Source: a bacterium (lineage in GTDB: Bacteria > Fidelibacterota > Marinisomatia > Marinisomatales > TCS55). Taken from it: a stretch of 64,000 bases of DNA. The notes under the pieces are model-generated. The model was not told the DNA's origin. It saw nothing but the letters and a program-made list of their open reading frames with translations, and searched no databases. A program made the position numbers and the translations under genes. Shown here piece after piece: positions 28,532 to 37,634 of this stretch. How positions within the stretch are numbered: the first letter of the stretch is position 1; each line of letters begins with the position of its first letter. The DNA lies in NCBI GenBank assembly GCA_004321715.1, contig SGYN01000004.1, forward strand, positions 27,206 to 91,205, in the 5' to 3' direction.

Positions 28532-31425
28532 GATAACTGAAATCCAACTTGTATTTCTCTTGGTTCATCGTACCAATCCGGGCGATTATAATATTGATAG
28601 ATAGAATTTGGTCTAAGGGGCTCAAAAGGAGAGATGATTTCTGCTCGTGCTTTTTCAATGGTTTCATCGGTTTGACCGGTATCCCCATAAACAATAATCA
28701 TATTTCTTTTATCGAGTAAATTATAAATATTCATATACAGTTTTCCCTGCATACCGGAAAGTTGTATTTGTTTAAATAATTTTAGATCTATACGAAAAGT
28801 CGTTGGTTTTCTACGACTATTACGTATTAATACATTGGATAACACTTCGCCTTGCTGTTCATAGTTTGTGATAAAAGGCGTATAGGGGTAACCACTTCCA
28901 TATTGAAATATGGTGTTTGCACCCCAACCTTTATATCCAAATTGAATGGATCCATTTAAATTATGCGTTTGGTCCCAATCCAAAGGAATAATTGAACGTG
29001 ATGGCTCTTTCCCAGATAACACTGCACCAAATTCTTCATTCGGATTAGAATTGGACCCTTCAGCAACTTGATAGGTATAATCGATATTCCACCCAAGATA
29101 ATTACTGAATCGTTTGTAAAAGGATAGTATAACACCTCTAGAATTAGAATAATCCTTATTTACAAAGGTATAATAATTTTTACCATCCCCTAGATCAATA
29201 GGAATACCACTGGACACGTAATTTCGTGCGTCCCGATAGAATCCTTTTAATTCTAAGAGAGTATTTGATGCAACTTCTTGTCGCAACCCAAGCTCATAGC
29301 TAATAGTTGTTTCTGGTTTTAAATCAGGATTGCCAAAGATACCAAAATTTGTTCCACTCTCTGTTAATTTGTATTCCGTATTATTATAAAGCATAGATAA
29401 GTCGGGAATTTTATAAAAATAACCATAAGCAAAATGAATAACCCCTCTATCGGATATGGGGTATGCAACCGCCAAACGGGGGCTTAATTGAGACTTTTTT
29501 CGAGTGTTTTTCCACCAACCTTTTTTCATTGCTAAATTAGGTTGATCATTAAATCTTTCATAATATTCTGCATAGCTATGACTCTGCGGATTACCCAAGC
29601 TATCTTCATCAATGTACGATATATCGCCCCATTGAATATTTTCTAATTCCTCTAGGGATAATGTATCCAAAGCAGGGTTTCTTGGGTCGTAGATATAAGG
29701 CTCGTGAATATTAGTGGGTATTTTCGCTTTGGGATCAAATATCTCATATCGAAGACCAACATTGATAATCATGTCTCCATATTCAATCTTATCTTGAATA
29801 TAAAAAGATATTTCTTGAGGATTAAATTCATAGGTAGATCGATTAAAACTACCAATTTCAGGAATAATAGGAGAAAATATTTGATCAGCTTGGGAAGAAT
29901 CCAACAGGGCATAGGTATCCAATGATAATTTGTAATTCGTAAAATCAAAACCAAATTTAATTAGGTTGTATTTATTGACTTGACTAGTTGCATCCATTTT
30001 TACGCTTCTATTGATTGTTTCTCGTTTAAATCTATTGATATCAACGCCCCAACGGGAGAGAGTATATTGTGGAAAATAATTGACTCCTGCTCCATACTCA
30101 TTGATTATATGTTCTGGGAGTGTGCCATCAATGTGGGCCCAATACAAACTATCAGGCGTTTTATATCGTGCATCCATTGGATCAGCAAATAAATATGATT
30201 GAAATGTGCGGGTATATTCTGTGACATATAAATCAATAAAAGATAAGGGAGAGAAGGAGTGCGAAAGATTCATTCCAAGAAAGGCGCCTGTATCATAATT
30301 TTTGTTTCTACCATCTTGTGACATTTGTCTAAAATGGTCATACCCTTGAGATGTTCCTGAATTGAAGATGGTATTAATTTTTAATCGCGTTGTGGGTCTT
30401 AGACGAAATGTGATTTTATTTTGCGTTGACCAATTATCATACCAATTGAGGCTTTGATAGGATCGATTATTTACTGGTTCATTATTATCGCGATAATCAT
30501 TATTGTTATAATCTTGAAAGATAGTATCTCCATACATGGTAAATGTATGTAAACCATTTAACCATCCGGAAGATCGATTGATTCTTCCAGAGGAATAAAA
30601 TGTAATAAGTCCTGGAATAATTGGGCCACTTACGTTACCAGAAATAGAATAATCATTATCGATTGAATAAGAATCTAAATCAGAAAAGATAGTGTCGCTG
30701 GTAGTATGATCACCGGAATAGAAGTTTAGAGACCCTTCAAAATTGTTTCCACCATCTTTGGTTACCATATTAATGATTCCAGTCAGTGCTTTTCCATATT
30801 CTGCATTGAATGTGCCACTGATAACTTGCAATTCTTGAAGGTTGTCATTTTCAATCTGTACAGATATGCCACCATTGTATGAATCTGTCATTGGCACTCC
30901 ATCTACCATATAGGCAATTTCATTACTACGGCCTCCACGCATATGTAATCCACCGCCGGCATCCTGCGTAATGCCTCCCTGTAAACGTAAAATATCGGCC
31001 ACTTCAGCTACTGGCATAGATTCTAATTCTTCTGCAGTAATTCTTGATTCCGATTGCGTAACATCGAACTCAATCAAGTTACGTTCTGCAATTACAGTAA
31101 TTGCGGATCCCTCAATAGCTTCTACTGCTAGATTTGCATCCAGTTTTGTCGTTCTATCTACAGATATTTTCACATCATTTATGATGAGGGTCTCATATCC
31201 TATCATCTGAAATCTAATACTATAGACACCTGGTGGAATATTCAGAAGGAAGTATTCTCCTTCTGTATTCGAAGCGGTTCCAAGATCGGTATCGTTAATA
31301 AGAATATTGCAACCCATGAGAATGGTATTAGAATTAGCTTCTGTTACTAATCCGGATAATTTTCCAGTTGTACCAGCAAATGAAAAGCTCAACAGGAACA
31401 CAGGTAGTAGTATTTTTGGACGCAT
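28525..31425 (-). CDS. TonB-dependent receptor with carboxypeptidase-regulatory-like N-terminus
   Basis: 966 aa. Signal peptide, then a CarboxypepD_reg-like beta domain (~20-100; K-L-S-G-L-V-T-E-A, G-E-Y-F-L-L-N-I-P-P-G-V-Y), a plug domain (~115-230; L-R-L-Q-G-G-I-T, L-H-M-R-G-G-R-S-N-E-I, Y-M-V-D-G-V-P), and a 22-strand barrel ending in an aromatic strand (V-G-F-Q-L-S-W). Such receptors import oligosaccharides or other ligands across the outer membrane with TonB energy; SusC is the starch example. Genes on both sides overlap it (1 base with the parvulin, 7 with the 1239-aa protein), and the amylases nearby make maltooligosaccharide the likely ligand. No SusD neighbour exists. Confidence 0.93.
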   Translation of the reverse strand: MRPKILLPVFLLSFSFAGTTGKLSGLVTEANSNTILMGCNILINDTDLGTASNTEGEYFLLNIPPGVYSIRFQMIGYETLIINDVKISVDRTTKLDANLAVEAIEGSAITVIAERNLIEFDVTQSESRITAEELESMPVAEVADILRLQGGITQDAGGGLHMRGGRSNEIAYMVDGVPMTDSYNGGISVQIENDNLQELQVISGTFNAEYGKALTGIINMVTKDGGNNFEGSLNFYSGDHTTSDTIFSDLDSYSIDNDYSISGNVSGPIIPGLITFYSSGRINRSSGWLNGLHTFTMYGDTIFQDYNNNDYRDNNEPVNNRSYQSLNWYDNWSTQNKITFRLRPTTRLKINTIFNSGTSQGYDHFRQMSQDGRNKNYDTGAFLGMNLSHSFSPLSFIDLYVTEYTRTFQSYLFADPMDARYKTPDSLYWAHIDGTLPEHIINEYGAGVNYFPQYTLSRWGVDINRFKRETINRSVKMDATSQVNKYNLIKFGFDFTNYKLSLDTYALLDSSQADQIFSPIIPEIGSFNRSTYEFNPQEISFYIQDKIEYGDMIINVGLRYEIFDPKAKIPTNIHEPYIYDPRNPALDTLSLEELENIQWGDISYIDEDSLGNPQSHSYAEYYERFNDQPNLAMKKGWWKNTRKKSQLSPRLAVAYPISDRGVIHFAYGYFYKIPDLSMLYNNTEYKLTESGTNFGIFGNPDLKPETTISYELGLRQEVASNTLLELKGFYRDARNYVSSGIPIDLGDGKNYYTFVNKDYSNSRGVILSFYKRFSNYLGWNIDYTYQVAEGSNSNPNEEFGAVLSGKEPSRSIIPLDWDQTHNLNGSIQFGYKGWGANTIFQYGSGYPYTPFITNYEQQGEVLSNVLIRNSRRKPTTFRIDLKLFKQIQLSGMQGKLYMNIYNLLDKRNMIIVYGDTGQTDETIEKARAEIISPFEPLRPNSIYQYYNRPDWYDEPREIQVGFQLSW

Positions 31426-32723
31426 TAGGAAGTTTCCCCAGGTGGTAAAATAAATTTCTTTACAATACTAGTATCAATAGAAATCGATGCATTTGCCGCT
31501 AAGCCATCTCGAAAATTTTTATAAATAGATTGTTTTAAACTAGGATCTGGATATCCTTCGGTATGATGATCAAATAAATTATCTAGGCATTGACGAACAA
31601 GGTAATTATGATACTGACGTTCCAGTGATTCTGTAAAAGAACTAGAAGTGGAAAGGTGCAACTCTTCTGCGTGTAATAGCATCTTTTCACGAACAGCAAG
31701 ACCTTTAAGAATATTGGTGAGATTATCCATATCTTGAATACGCTTGTATTGTCTAGATGAAAGATTATCTAATTTCTCATACGTTTGTTTTGCAGTCCAA
31801 TAATGTCCATCATTGAAAGATAGTAGAGGACGATTACTATAAATCTTTTGTGACTCTTTATTTGCAATAATAGCAGAAAAAAAATCTTTTAAATCTTTTT
31901 CATTAAAATGTATTTCCATCTGTTTCAACAGAGTATCGGTAAAATCGCGAATAGCTGGCATTTTCTTATATTGCGCAGCCATTAATCGCAGCCAATCCTT
32001 TTCTAACTGAAATTCTTGCTCGGTTAAAAATCCATCTTTTTCTTTCTCTAAAACTTGAATAATGCTATAGCCATACTGGGTTTTTATAGGGGAAGAAATT
32101 TGCATATCTGTTAATTGGAATGCAGCAGATTCAAATGCTGGATCCATATCACCCATACGCATCCATCCGAGATCGCCTCCATTAGATTGTAAAAGTGAAT
32201 CTTTAAATGATATTGCTGCGCATTCTTCCCAAGTGTTCCCATTCTCTAGGTAATCTTGAATATCTTTGATACCGCTAAGGTTTTGTGCGTACAAGTGCCG
32301 AACATGAAGAGTGGTTTTTGACCACGCAAATAACGTTCGTAGTTCCTGATCGCTAGCTATCATTTGTGGTCCAATAGTGAAATCATAATATTCATTGAGC
32401 AAAAGCTGATCGTACATTCGCTGTTTTTCTCTATTGTATATAGCATTACGATCCGAATGAGTACGATGCATATAATCGATGATTAACACCTCATCAATTA
32501 ACGAATGCAATAATGTGAATCTATTTGCAAGGTTATCTTGCAAATTTGTTTGTTGTAAAAAATCTTTATATTCACTTATATAGTTTGTTAGAGTAATTAC
32601 TTCATCATTAATTCCAGCAACTGAACTCTGCATTGGTTGATCGCAAGAACAGAATAAGAGAATGAAAAAGAATGACATGCAGCGTTGCATAATGGGAATT
32701 AATAAGTAAATAGGCTTTCTCAT
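31425..32723 (-). CDS. Parvulin-type peptidyl-prolyl isomerase lipoprotein (PpiC/SurA-like)
   Basis: 432 aa. Lipobox L-L-F-C-S-C with Cys27; the first Met is kept because its ATG overlaps the amylase stop by 4 bases, although Met12 would also give a signal. Residues ~30-130 are a SurA-like helical chaperone region. Residues ~130-235 are the rotamase: L-H-V-R-H-L-Y, N-G-G-D-L-G-W, F-x-x-A-A-F-Q-L and I-K-T-Q-Y-G-Y-S-I-I-Q-V. The rest is helical. SurA-class parvulins help outer-membrane barrels and secreted proteins fold. Placement between a glycosidase and a TonB receptor suggests it is a dedicated chaperone for the locus. Confidence 0.88.
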   Translation of the reverse strand: MRKPIYLLIPIMQRCMSFFFILLFCSCDQPMQSSVAGINDEVITLTNYISEYKDFLQQTNLQDNLANRFTLLHSLIDEVLIIDYMHRTHSDRNAIYNREKQRMYDQLLLNEYYDFTIGPQMIASDQELRTLFAWSKTTLHVRHLYAQNLSGIKDIQDYLENGNTWEECAAISFKDSLLQSNGGDLGWMRMGDMDPAFESAAFQLTDMQISSPIKTQYGYSIIQVLEKEKDGFLTEQEFQLEKDWLRLMAAQYKKMPAIRDFTDTLLKQMEIHFNEKDLKDFFSAIIANKESQKIYSNRPLLSFNDGHYWTAKQTYEKLDNLSSRQYKRIQDMDNLTNILKGLAVREKMLLHAEELHLSTSSSFTESLERQYHNYLVRQCLDNLFDHHTEGYPDPSLKQSIYKNFRDGLAANASISIDTSIVKKFILPPGETS

Positions 32724-34573
32724 TGTACGTTTAGGACCAATGCAGTTTTACTAGGAACATGTATATCTGTTTTAAGGTCATAAATTTGTTTTTTAAGAGC
32801 ACTTATCCCTGTTGTTTTATCTTCTAACACTTCATAAAAGCGATCCACGGAAACGTGCTTATCTGATGTGTTATTGTTCAATAATACCATCACCAACTCT
32901 TCCTTAAATTTTCTAAAATATACATAGATTCCATCTTGGGGTAGAAAATGAGTTAATGTTCCTTCCGTAATGGCACGATTATTTTTTCTCCAATTTAATA
33001 ATTGTTTTGTGAAGCGTTGTGCTTCCATTTGATCATTGGTTAACCCACGACCATTAAATCCATTTTTTGTATCGCTATCCCATCCACCTGGAAAATCAGT
33101 TCGAAGAGTACCATGATCCGGAGGTCCTTCCAGTAGTATTTCAGTTCCATAATACACTTGAGGAATTCCTCTAGTTGTGTAGATAAATGTCATCGCCATT
33201 TTATATAAGGATAACTGTTTTTTTAATTGGGTATAGATTCGTTCCATATCATGATTATCGGCAAAGATCATTAAGCTATATGGATTGCCGTACAAAAAAT
33301 CATTTGATAGTGCGTCATATAAGTTTATTAGTCCTGAATTCCAGTTTTCTTCTTCTTGTAAACTTTTTGCAAGAACCCCATTCATAGGAAAGTCCATCAT
33401 GCTTGGAGTGTACGATATATAATCATCATGCCTGGGGCTATCTTTTTGCCAGTAGGATACGATAGCAGGATTTAATGACCATTCCTCGCCAACAAAATTA
33501 AAATTAGGATATTCATCAATAAGACGTTTGCCAAATTCTGATATAAATGTTTTATCATGATAGGGGTAGGTATCAATACGAAAGCCAGATAAGTTGGCGT
33601 TTTCAATCCACCAAATAGAGTTTTGGATTAAATAATTCGACATAAATACATTTTTGTGATTTAAATCTGGCATAGTTGGTACGAACCAACCATCTACAAA
33701 ATTACTAATTTCAGAATTAGTTGTGTGAATATCATGTACCGATACTCTATTATGACTGGTTTGACGGTATGTCCCCTCATTATTAATCCAGTCTTTTGAG
33801 GGAAGGTCTTTCATCCACCAGTGTTCAGAACCACAATGATTCAGAACTATATCTTTAATAATTCCTATTCCTCTTTTTCGGGCTTCATCTGATAGCAATT
33901 TATAGTGATAATTACCGCCGAAACGTTCATCAATATTGTAATAGTCTGTTGTTGAATACCCATGATAGGAGTATTTTGCATGATTGTTTTCTAAAAGAGG
34001 ATTTAACCATATCTGAGTAAACCCCATTTCTTCTAAATAATCCAGATGATCAATAACGCCTTGAAGATCCCCACCGTGCCGGCCATCTTTATTCTTTCGA
34101 TTAACTTTTTCTTTTAGATTTGGAGTGGAATCATTTTTTGGATCGCCATTTGCAAACCGATCTGCTGTAATTAAATAGATTACATCCGAAGATGAAAAAC
34201 TGTTTCTCATGGCAGAATTAGGCGATCTATCTAATAAGGAGTACTTGTGGTTGAGTACTATCTGATCATTTTTAGTAAATCCTATAGAGAAATCTCCAGC
34301 TACAGTATTATCATCAATGAATATATCAATAAATAGGTAATTTGGATTTGTTACCTGATGAATAGCTGTAATAGAAAGGCCTGGGTATGATATTTGTGGT
34401 TTTAATTCACTAATATTGTCACCATGTACCATCAGTTGCAACTGATGATTTGACATTTCTGTCCACCAAAATGGTGGCTCTAGGTGTTTAATGTCATAAT
34501 TATTACTACCTGTTAATGGAGGAATAAAAATAAATAGAATGCTTAAATAAATAAGATAATTATCATTTTTCAT
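32720..34573 (-). CDS. GH13 neopullulanase/cyclomaltodextrinase-like enzyme (SusA-like)
   Basis: 617 aa with signal peptide (to about L-T-G-S-N). An N-terminal Ig-like cyclomaltodextrinase_N domain (~30-125; E-P-P-F-W-W-T-E-M) leads into the GH13 barrel: R-H-G-G-D-L-Q-G-V, D-I-V-L-N-H, the nucleophile Asp334 in G-F-R-I-D-T-Y, the acid/base Glu363 in V-G-E-E-W, and Asp442 in D-N-H-D-M-E-R. A beta-sandwich C domain (~530-617) closes it. Relatives hydrolyse pullulan, cyclodextrins and maltooligosaccharides in the periplasm. It is the first gene of the minus-strand operon, divergent from another amylase. Confidence 0.93.
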   Translation of the reverse strand: MKNDNYLIYLSILFIFIPPLTGSNNYDIKHLEPPFWWTEMSNHQLQLMVHGDNISELKPQISYPGLSITAIHQVTNPNYLFIDIFIDDNTVAGDFSIGFTKNDQIVLNHKYSLLDRSPNSAMRNSFSSSDVIYLITADRFANGDPKNDSTPNLKEKVNRKNKDGRHGGDLQGVIDHLDYLEEMGFTQIWLNPLLENNHAKYSYHGYSTTDYYNIDERFGGNYHYKLLSDEARKRGIGIIKDIVLNHCGSEHWWMKDLPSKDWINNEGTYRQTSHNRVSVHDIHTTNSEISNFVDGWFVPTMPDLNHKNVFMSNYLIQNSIWWIENANLSGFRIDTYPYHDKTFISEFGKRLIDEYPNFNFVGEEWSLNPAIVSYWQKDSPRHDDYISYTPSMMDFPMNGVLAKSLQEEENWNSGLINLYDALSNDFLYGNPYSLMIFADNHDMERIYTQLKKQLSLYKMAMTFIYTTRGIPQVYYGTEILLEGPPDHGTLRTDFPGGWDSDTKNGFNGRGLTNDQMEAQRFTKQLLNWRKNNRAITEGTLTHFLPQDGIYVYFRKFKEELVMVLLNNNTSDKHVSVDRFYEVLEDKTTGISALKKQIYDLKTDIHVPSKTALVLNVQ

Positions 34574-34645
34574 CAGATTAAAAAGTTAGTAATATTATTT
34601 TGAGTTGCCGATAATAATTTTGTATAGCTTAATATTGCTGCTATT

Positions 34646-34668
34646 TAGATATTGATTAATGATATCTA
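34646..34668. promoter_or_regulatory. Palindrome between two divergent amylase transcription units
   Basis: TAGATAT-(9)-ATATCTA, a perfect 7-bp inverted repeat in the 107-base gap between the neopullulanase operon (-) and the CBM48 amylase (+). Its position suits an operator co-regulating both units. AT-richness lowers specificity. Confidence 0.4.
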
Positions 34669-34680
34669 TTAAAACATTCA

Positions 34681-37611
34681 ATGTGTAGTTTGAGTATAAT
34701 GAAATCAACTAAGAATAGTATATTTTTCCTCTTCTGTATGTTGGCGTTTCAACAGATGGGTTATGCCGAAGTTGTGTATTCTGAACCAAGTTTTGCTACA
34801 GAAATAGATTCCATAACCATGTATTTTGATGCAACACAGGGAGATCAAGGCTTAATGGATTATACAGATGATATATGGGCCCATACTGGAGTGATCACAT
34901 CCAATAGTACTAATTCTACAGACTGGAAGTATGTAAAAACGAATTGGGGAGAAAATACTTCTGAAACGCAATTGATTCCTTTAGGAAATAATCTATGGAA
35001 ATTAAATATTGGGTTTCTTCATGACTATTATGGAGTACCAAATAATGAACAAATTTTACAATTAGCATTTGTATTTCGTAATCATAATGGAAGTGAATCC
35101 GGTAGAGATGTGGGTGGGTCAGATATATTTTTGGATCTATACGATGTAGGGGTTACTACAATAATTGTACATCCATCAATCAGCAATATATTTGATGATA
35201 CTAGAAGAACCCCAGTTTTTTGTCAACCAAACGATACGCTGGATGTCATCATTACAGGTGCAGCAATCGGTACAGAAATAGATAATATAGAACTATTTAT
35301 AGATGAGAATATCCAATTGCAAACAACTAATAATGATTCATTAACAGTTCAAATTCCTATCCAAGATATTGCGTTGGGTATGCATTTAATCACAGCTGTT
35401 ACGGAGGATACTTCTGGTTTTAGCGATAGTATTAAATTTTCTGTTATGGTTCATAATGAACCGGTCAATCTTCAGCGTCCAAGTGGAATTCGAGATGGGA
35501 TAACCTATAATGATAACAATCCTCAGTCAGTCACATTATCATTATTCGCTCCTCATAAGGAGTATGTATATGTGATAGGTGATTTTAACCATTGGTTTGT
35601 GAATGAAAATTATTATATGCATATGGATTCAGGATCCAATGATTCTGTTCATTTTTGGATCACATTAGATGATTTATCAGAAGGGACAGAATATGCGTTT
35701 CAATATTTAGTCGATGGAGAAATTCGTATTGCGGATCCATATACTGATAAAATTTTGGATAAATGGAATGATAATAATATATCGAATATTACGTATCCAA
35801 GTTTAAAACAATATCCATTTGGACTTACAGATCATAATGTTTCCATATTGCAGACAGCGCAAACTCCATTTGATTGGGAAAATAGTGATTTATTTATTCG
35901 TCCAGATAAAGATCAATTAATTATTTATGAACTATTAGTAAGGGATTTTATTTCCCGTCATGATTTTCAAACATTAACCGATACATTGGATTATTTAGAA
36001 GATTTAGGAATTAATGCAATAGAAATTATGCCCTTTAATGAATTTGAAGGAAACTCAAGCTGGGGGTATAATTCTTCATTCTATTTTGCTCCAGATAAAT
36101 ATTATGGTTCAAAGACGATGCTGAAGCGCTTCATTGATGAATGTCATCGTAGAGGAATAGCAGTAATTATGGATATCGTATTAAATCATAGTTACAGCCA
36201 GTCTCCATTTGTACGATTATATAATAATGGAGAGTGGGGGTCGCCTACGGATGAAAATCCATGGTTTAATACAGAATCAAACTTTTCTAATCCCGATGCA
36301 CAATGGGGAAATGATTTAAATCATGAAAGTATACATACAAAGCAGCTCGTAGATCGGATCAATCGTTATTGGATTGAGGAGTATCGTATTGATGGTTTTC
36401 GATTTGACTTCACTAAAGGTTTTGGAAATAACCCCAAAGGATCCAATGATGCCTGGGGTAGTCAATTTGACGCAGATCGTATAGAGCTATTACAGCGAAT
36501 GGCAGATCAGATTTGGGAAATTGATTCTACAATCTACATAGTTTTAGAACATTTTGCGGAAAATGCTGAAGAGATAGAATTAGCAGATCATGGTATGCTT
36601 CTTTGGGGTAATTCCCAGTACAATTACGCAGAAGCTTCTATGGGCTATCACAGTAATGGTAAATCAGACTTTTCTTGGGGATATTATGGTTCTCGCGGAT
36701 GGAGTAAACCTCATCTAGTAAGTTATTTTGAAAGCCATGATGAAGAACGATTAATGTATAAAAATCTCTCTTGGGGAAGTAGTGCGGGGGATTATAATAT
36801 AAAAGATATACATACAGCTATCAATCGAGTAAAAGCTGTTGGAGCTTTTTTCTTTACAATTCCAGGACCAAAAATGATATGGCAGTTTGGTGAGTTGGGA
36901 TACGATAACAGTATCGATGATCCTTGCCGTTTATGCGAAAAGCCAATATTATGGGATTATTTCGAAGATTATGAAAGAATAAGATTATATAAAACATTTC
37001 AAGCATTGATTCAATTACGTCAACAGTACCCTGTATTTAATAGTTCTAATACGGAGGTAGATCTGGATTTAGGAAGTTCAACAGGTATGAAAAGAATTCG
37101 ATTGAGTTTGAATAATGAGAAAGTAGTGATTATTGGAAATTTTAATGTAGTAAACCAATCAATGGATCCTGATTTTTATCATACGGGAACATGGTATGAC
37201 TATTTTACAGGGGACAGCACCTTCATTTCCGATTTAAATGAATCAATCAATCTCGATCCAGGACAATTTCATATTTATTCCAACTTTTATATAGATCCTC
37301 CGGAAGAAAATCTTCTATCAGCTCAGACCGAAAGCAGTTTTTTACCAAATACCATAGAAATAAACCAAAATTACCCTAATCCATTTAACCCATCGACATT
37401 TATTCAAATCGCTAACAATGGAGATAAACAAACAAGCTTGCAAATATTTGATATAAATGGAAAATTGGTTGATACATTGATAGATCAGAACTTCATTTCA
37501 GGAATAAATACATATCAGTGGAATGCTTTTTCTTTTCCAAGTGGTATTTATATTGCTAGACTTTCATCAGGAGTAACAAGCAAGTCTATTAAGATGTTAT
37601 TGGTAAAATAG
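34681..37611 (+). CDS. Secreted GH13 alpha-amylase with CBM48 and T9SS tail
   Basis: 976 aa (Met7 at 34699 is an equally good start for the signal peptide). Residues ~30-165 form a beta domain resembling DUF4961-type modules. ~165-260 is an Ig-like linker. ~265-370 is CBM48 (V-T-L-S-L-F-A-P-H, Y-V-Y-V-I-G-D-F-N-H-W). ~400-800 is the GH13 barrel: G-I-N-A-I-E-I-M-P, D-I-V-L-N-H-S, nucleophile Asp576 in G-F-R-F-D-F-T-K-G, acid/base Glu623 in V-L-E-H-F, Asp687 in E-S-H-D-E-E-R. The last 85 residues are the sorting tail (N-Y-P-N-P-F-N-P-S-T ... P-S-G-I-Y ... K-M-L-L-V-K). This is the surface endo-enzyme that starts alpha-glucan breakdown, feeding the divergent operon. Confidence 0.93.
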   Translation: MCSLSIMKSTKNSIFFLFCMLAFQQMGYAEVVYSEPSFATEIDSITMYFDATQGDQGLMDYTDDIWAHTGVITSNSTNSTDWKYVKTNWGENTSETQLIPLGNNLWKLNIGFLHDYYGVPNNEQILQLAFVFRNHNGSESGRDVGGSDIFLDLYDVGVTTIIVHPSISNIFDDTRRTPVFCQPNDTLDVIITGAAIGTEIDNIELFIDENIQLQTTNNDSLTVQIPIQDIALGMHLITAVTEDTSGFSDSIKFSVMVHNEPVNLQRPSGIRDGITYNDNNPQSVTLSLFAPHKEYVYVIGDFNHWFVNENYYMHMDSGSNDSVHFWITLDDLSEGTEYAFQYLVDGEIRIADPYTDKILDKWNDNNISNITYPSLKQYPFGLTDHNVSILQTAQTPFDWENSDLFIRPDKDQLIIYELLVRDFISRHDFQTLTDTLDYLEDLGINAIEIMPFNEFEGNSSWGYNSSFYFAPDKYYGSKTMLKRFIDECHRRGIAVIMDIVLNHSYSQSPFVRLYNNGEWGSPTDENPWFNTESNFSNPDAQWGNDLNHESIHTKQLVDRINRYWIEEYRIDGFRFDFTKGFGNNPKGSNDAWGSQFDADRIELLQRMADQIWEIDSTIYIVLEHFAENAEEIELADHGMLLWGNSQYNYAEASMGYHSNGKSDFSWGYYGSRGWSKPHLVSYFESHDEERLMYKNLSWGSSAGDYNIKDIHTAINRVKAVGAFFFTIPGPKMIWQFGELGYDNSIDDPCRLCEKPILWDYFEDYERIRLYKTFQALIQLRQQYPVFNSSNTEVDLDLGSSTGMKRIRLSLNNEKVVIIGNFNVVNQSMDPDFYHTGTWYDYFTGDSTFISDLNESINLDPGQFHIYSNFYIDPPEENLLSAQTESSFLPNTIEINQNYPNPFNPSTFIQIANNGDKQTSLQIFDINGKLVDTLIDQNFISGINTYQWNAFSFPSGIYIARLSSGVTSKSIKMLLVK

Positions 37612-37634
37612 TCTATTTTTTAATATACAGAAAT

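Noticed and set aside
18474..34573. Canonical SusCD pair
   Set aside because: No SusD-like lipoprotein (TPR-type helical) is present; only the TonB partner can be supported.
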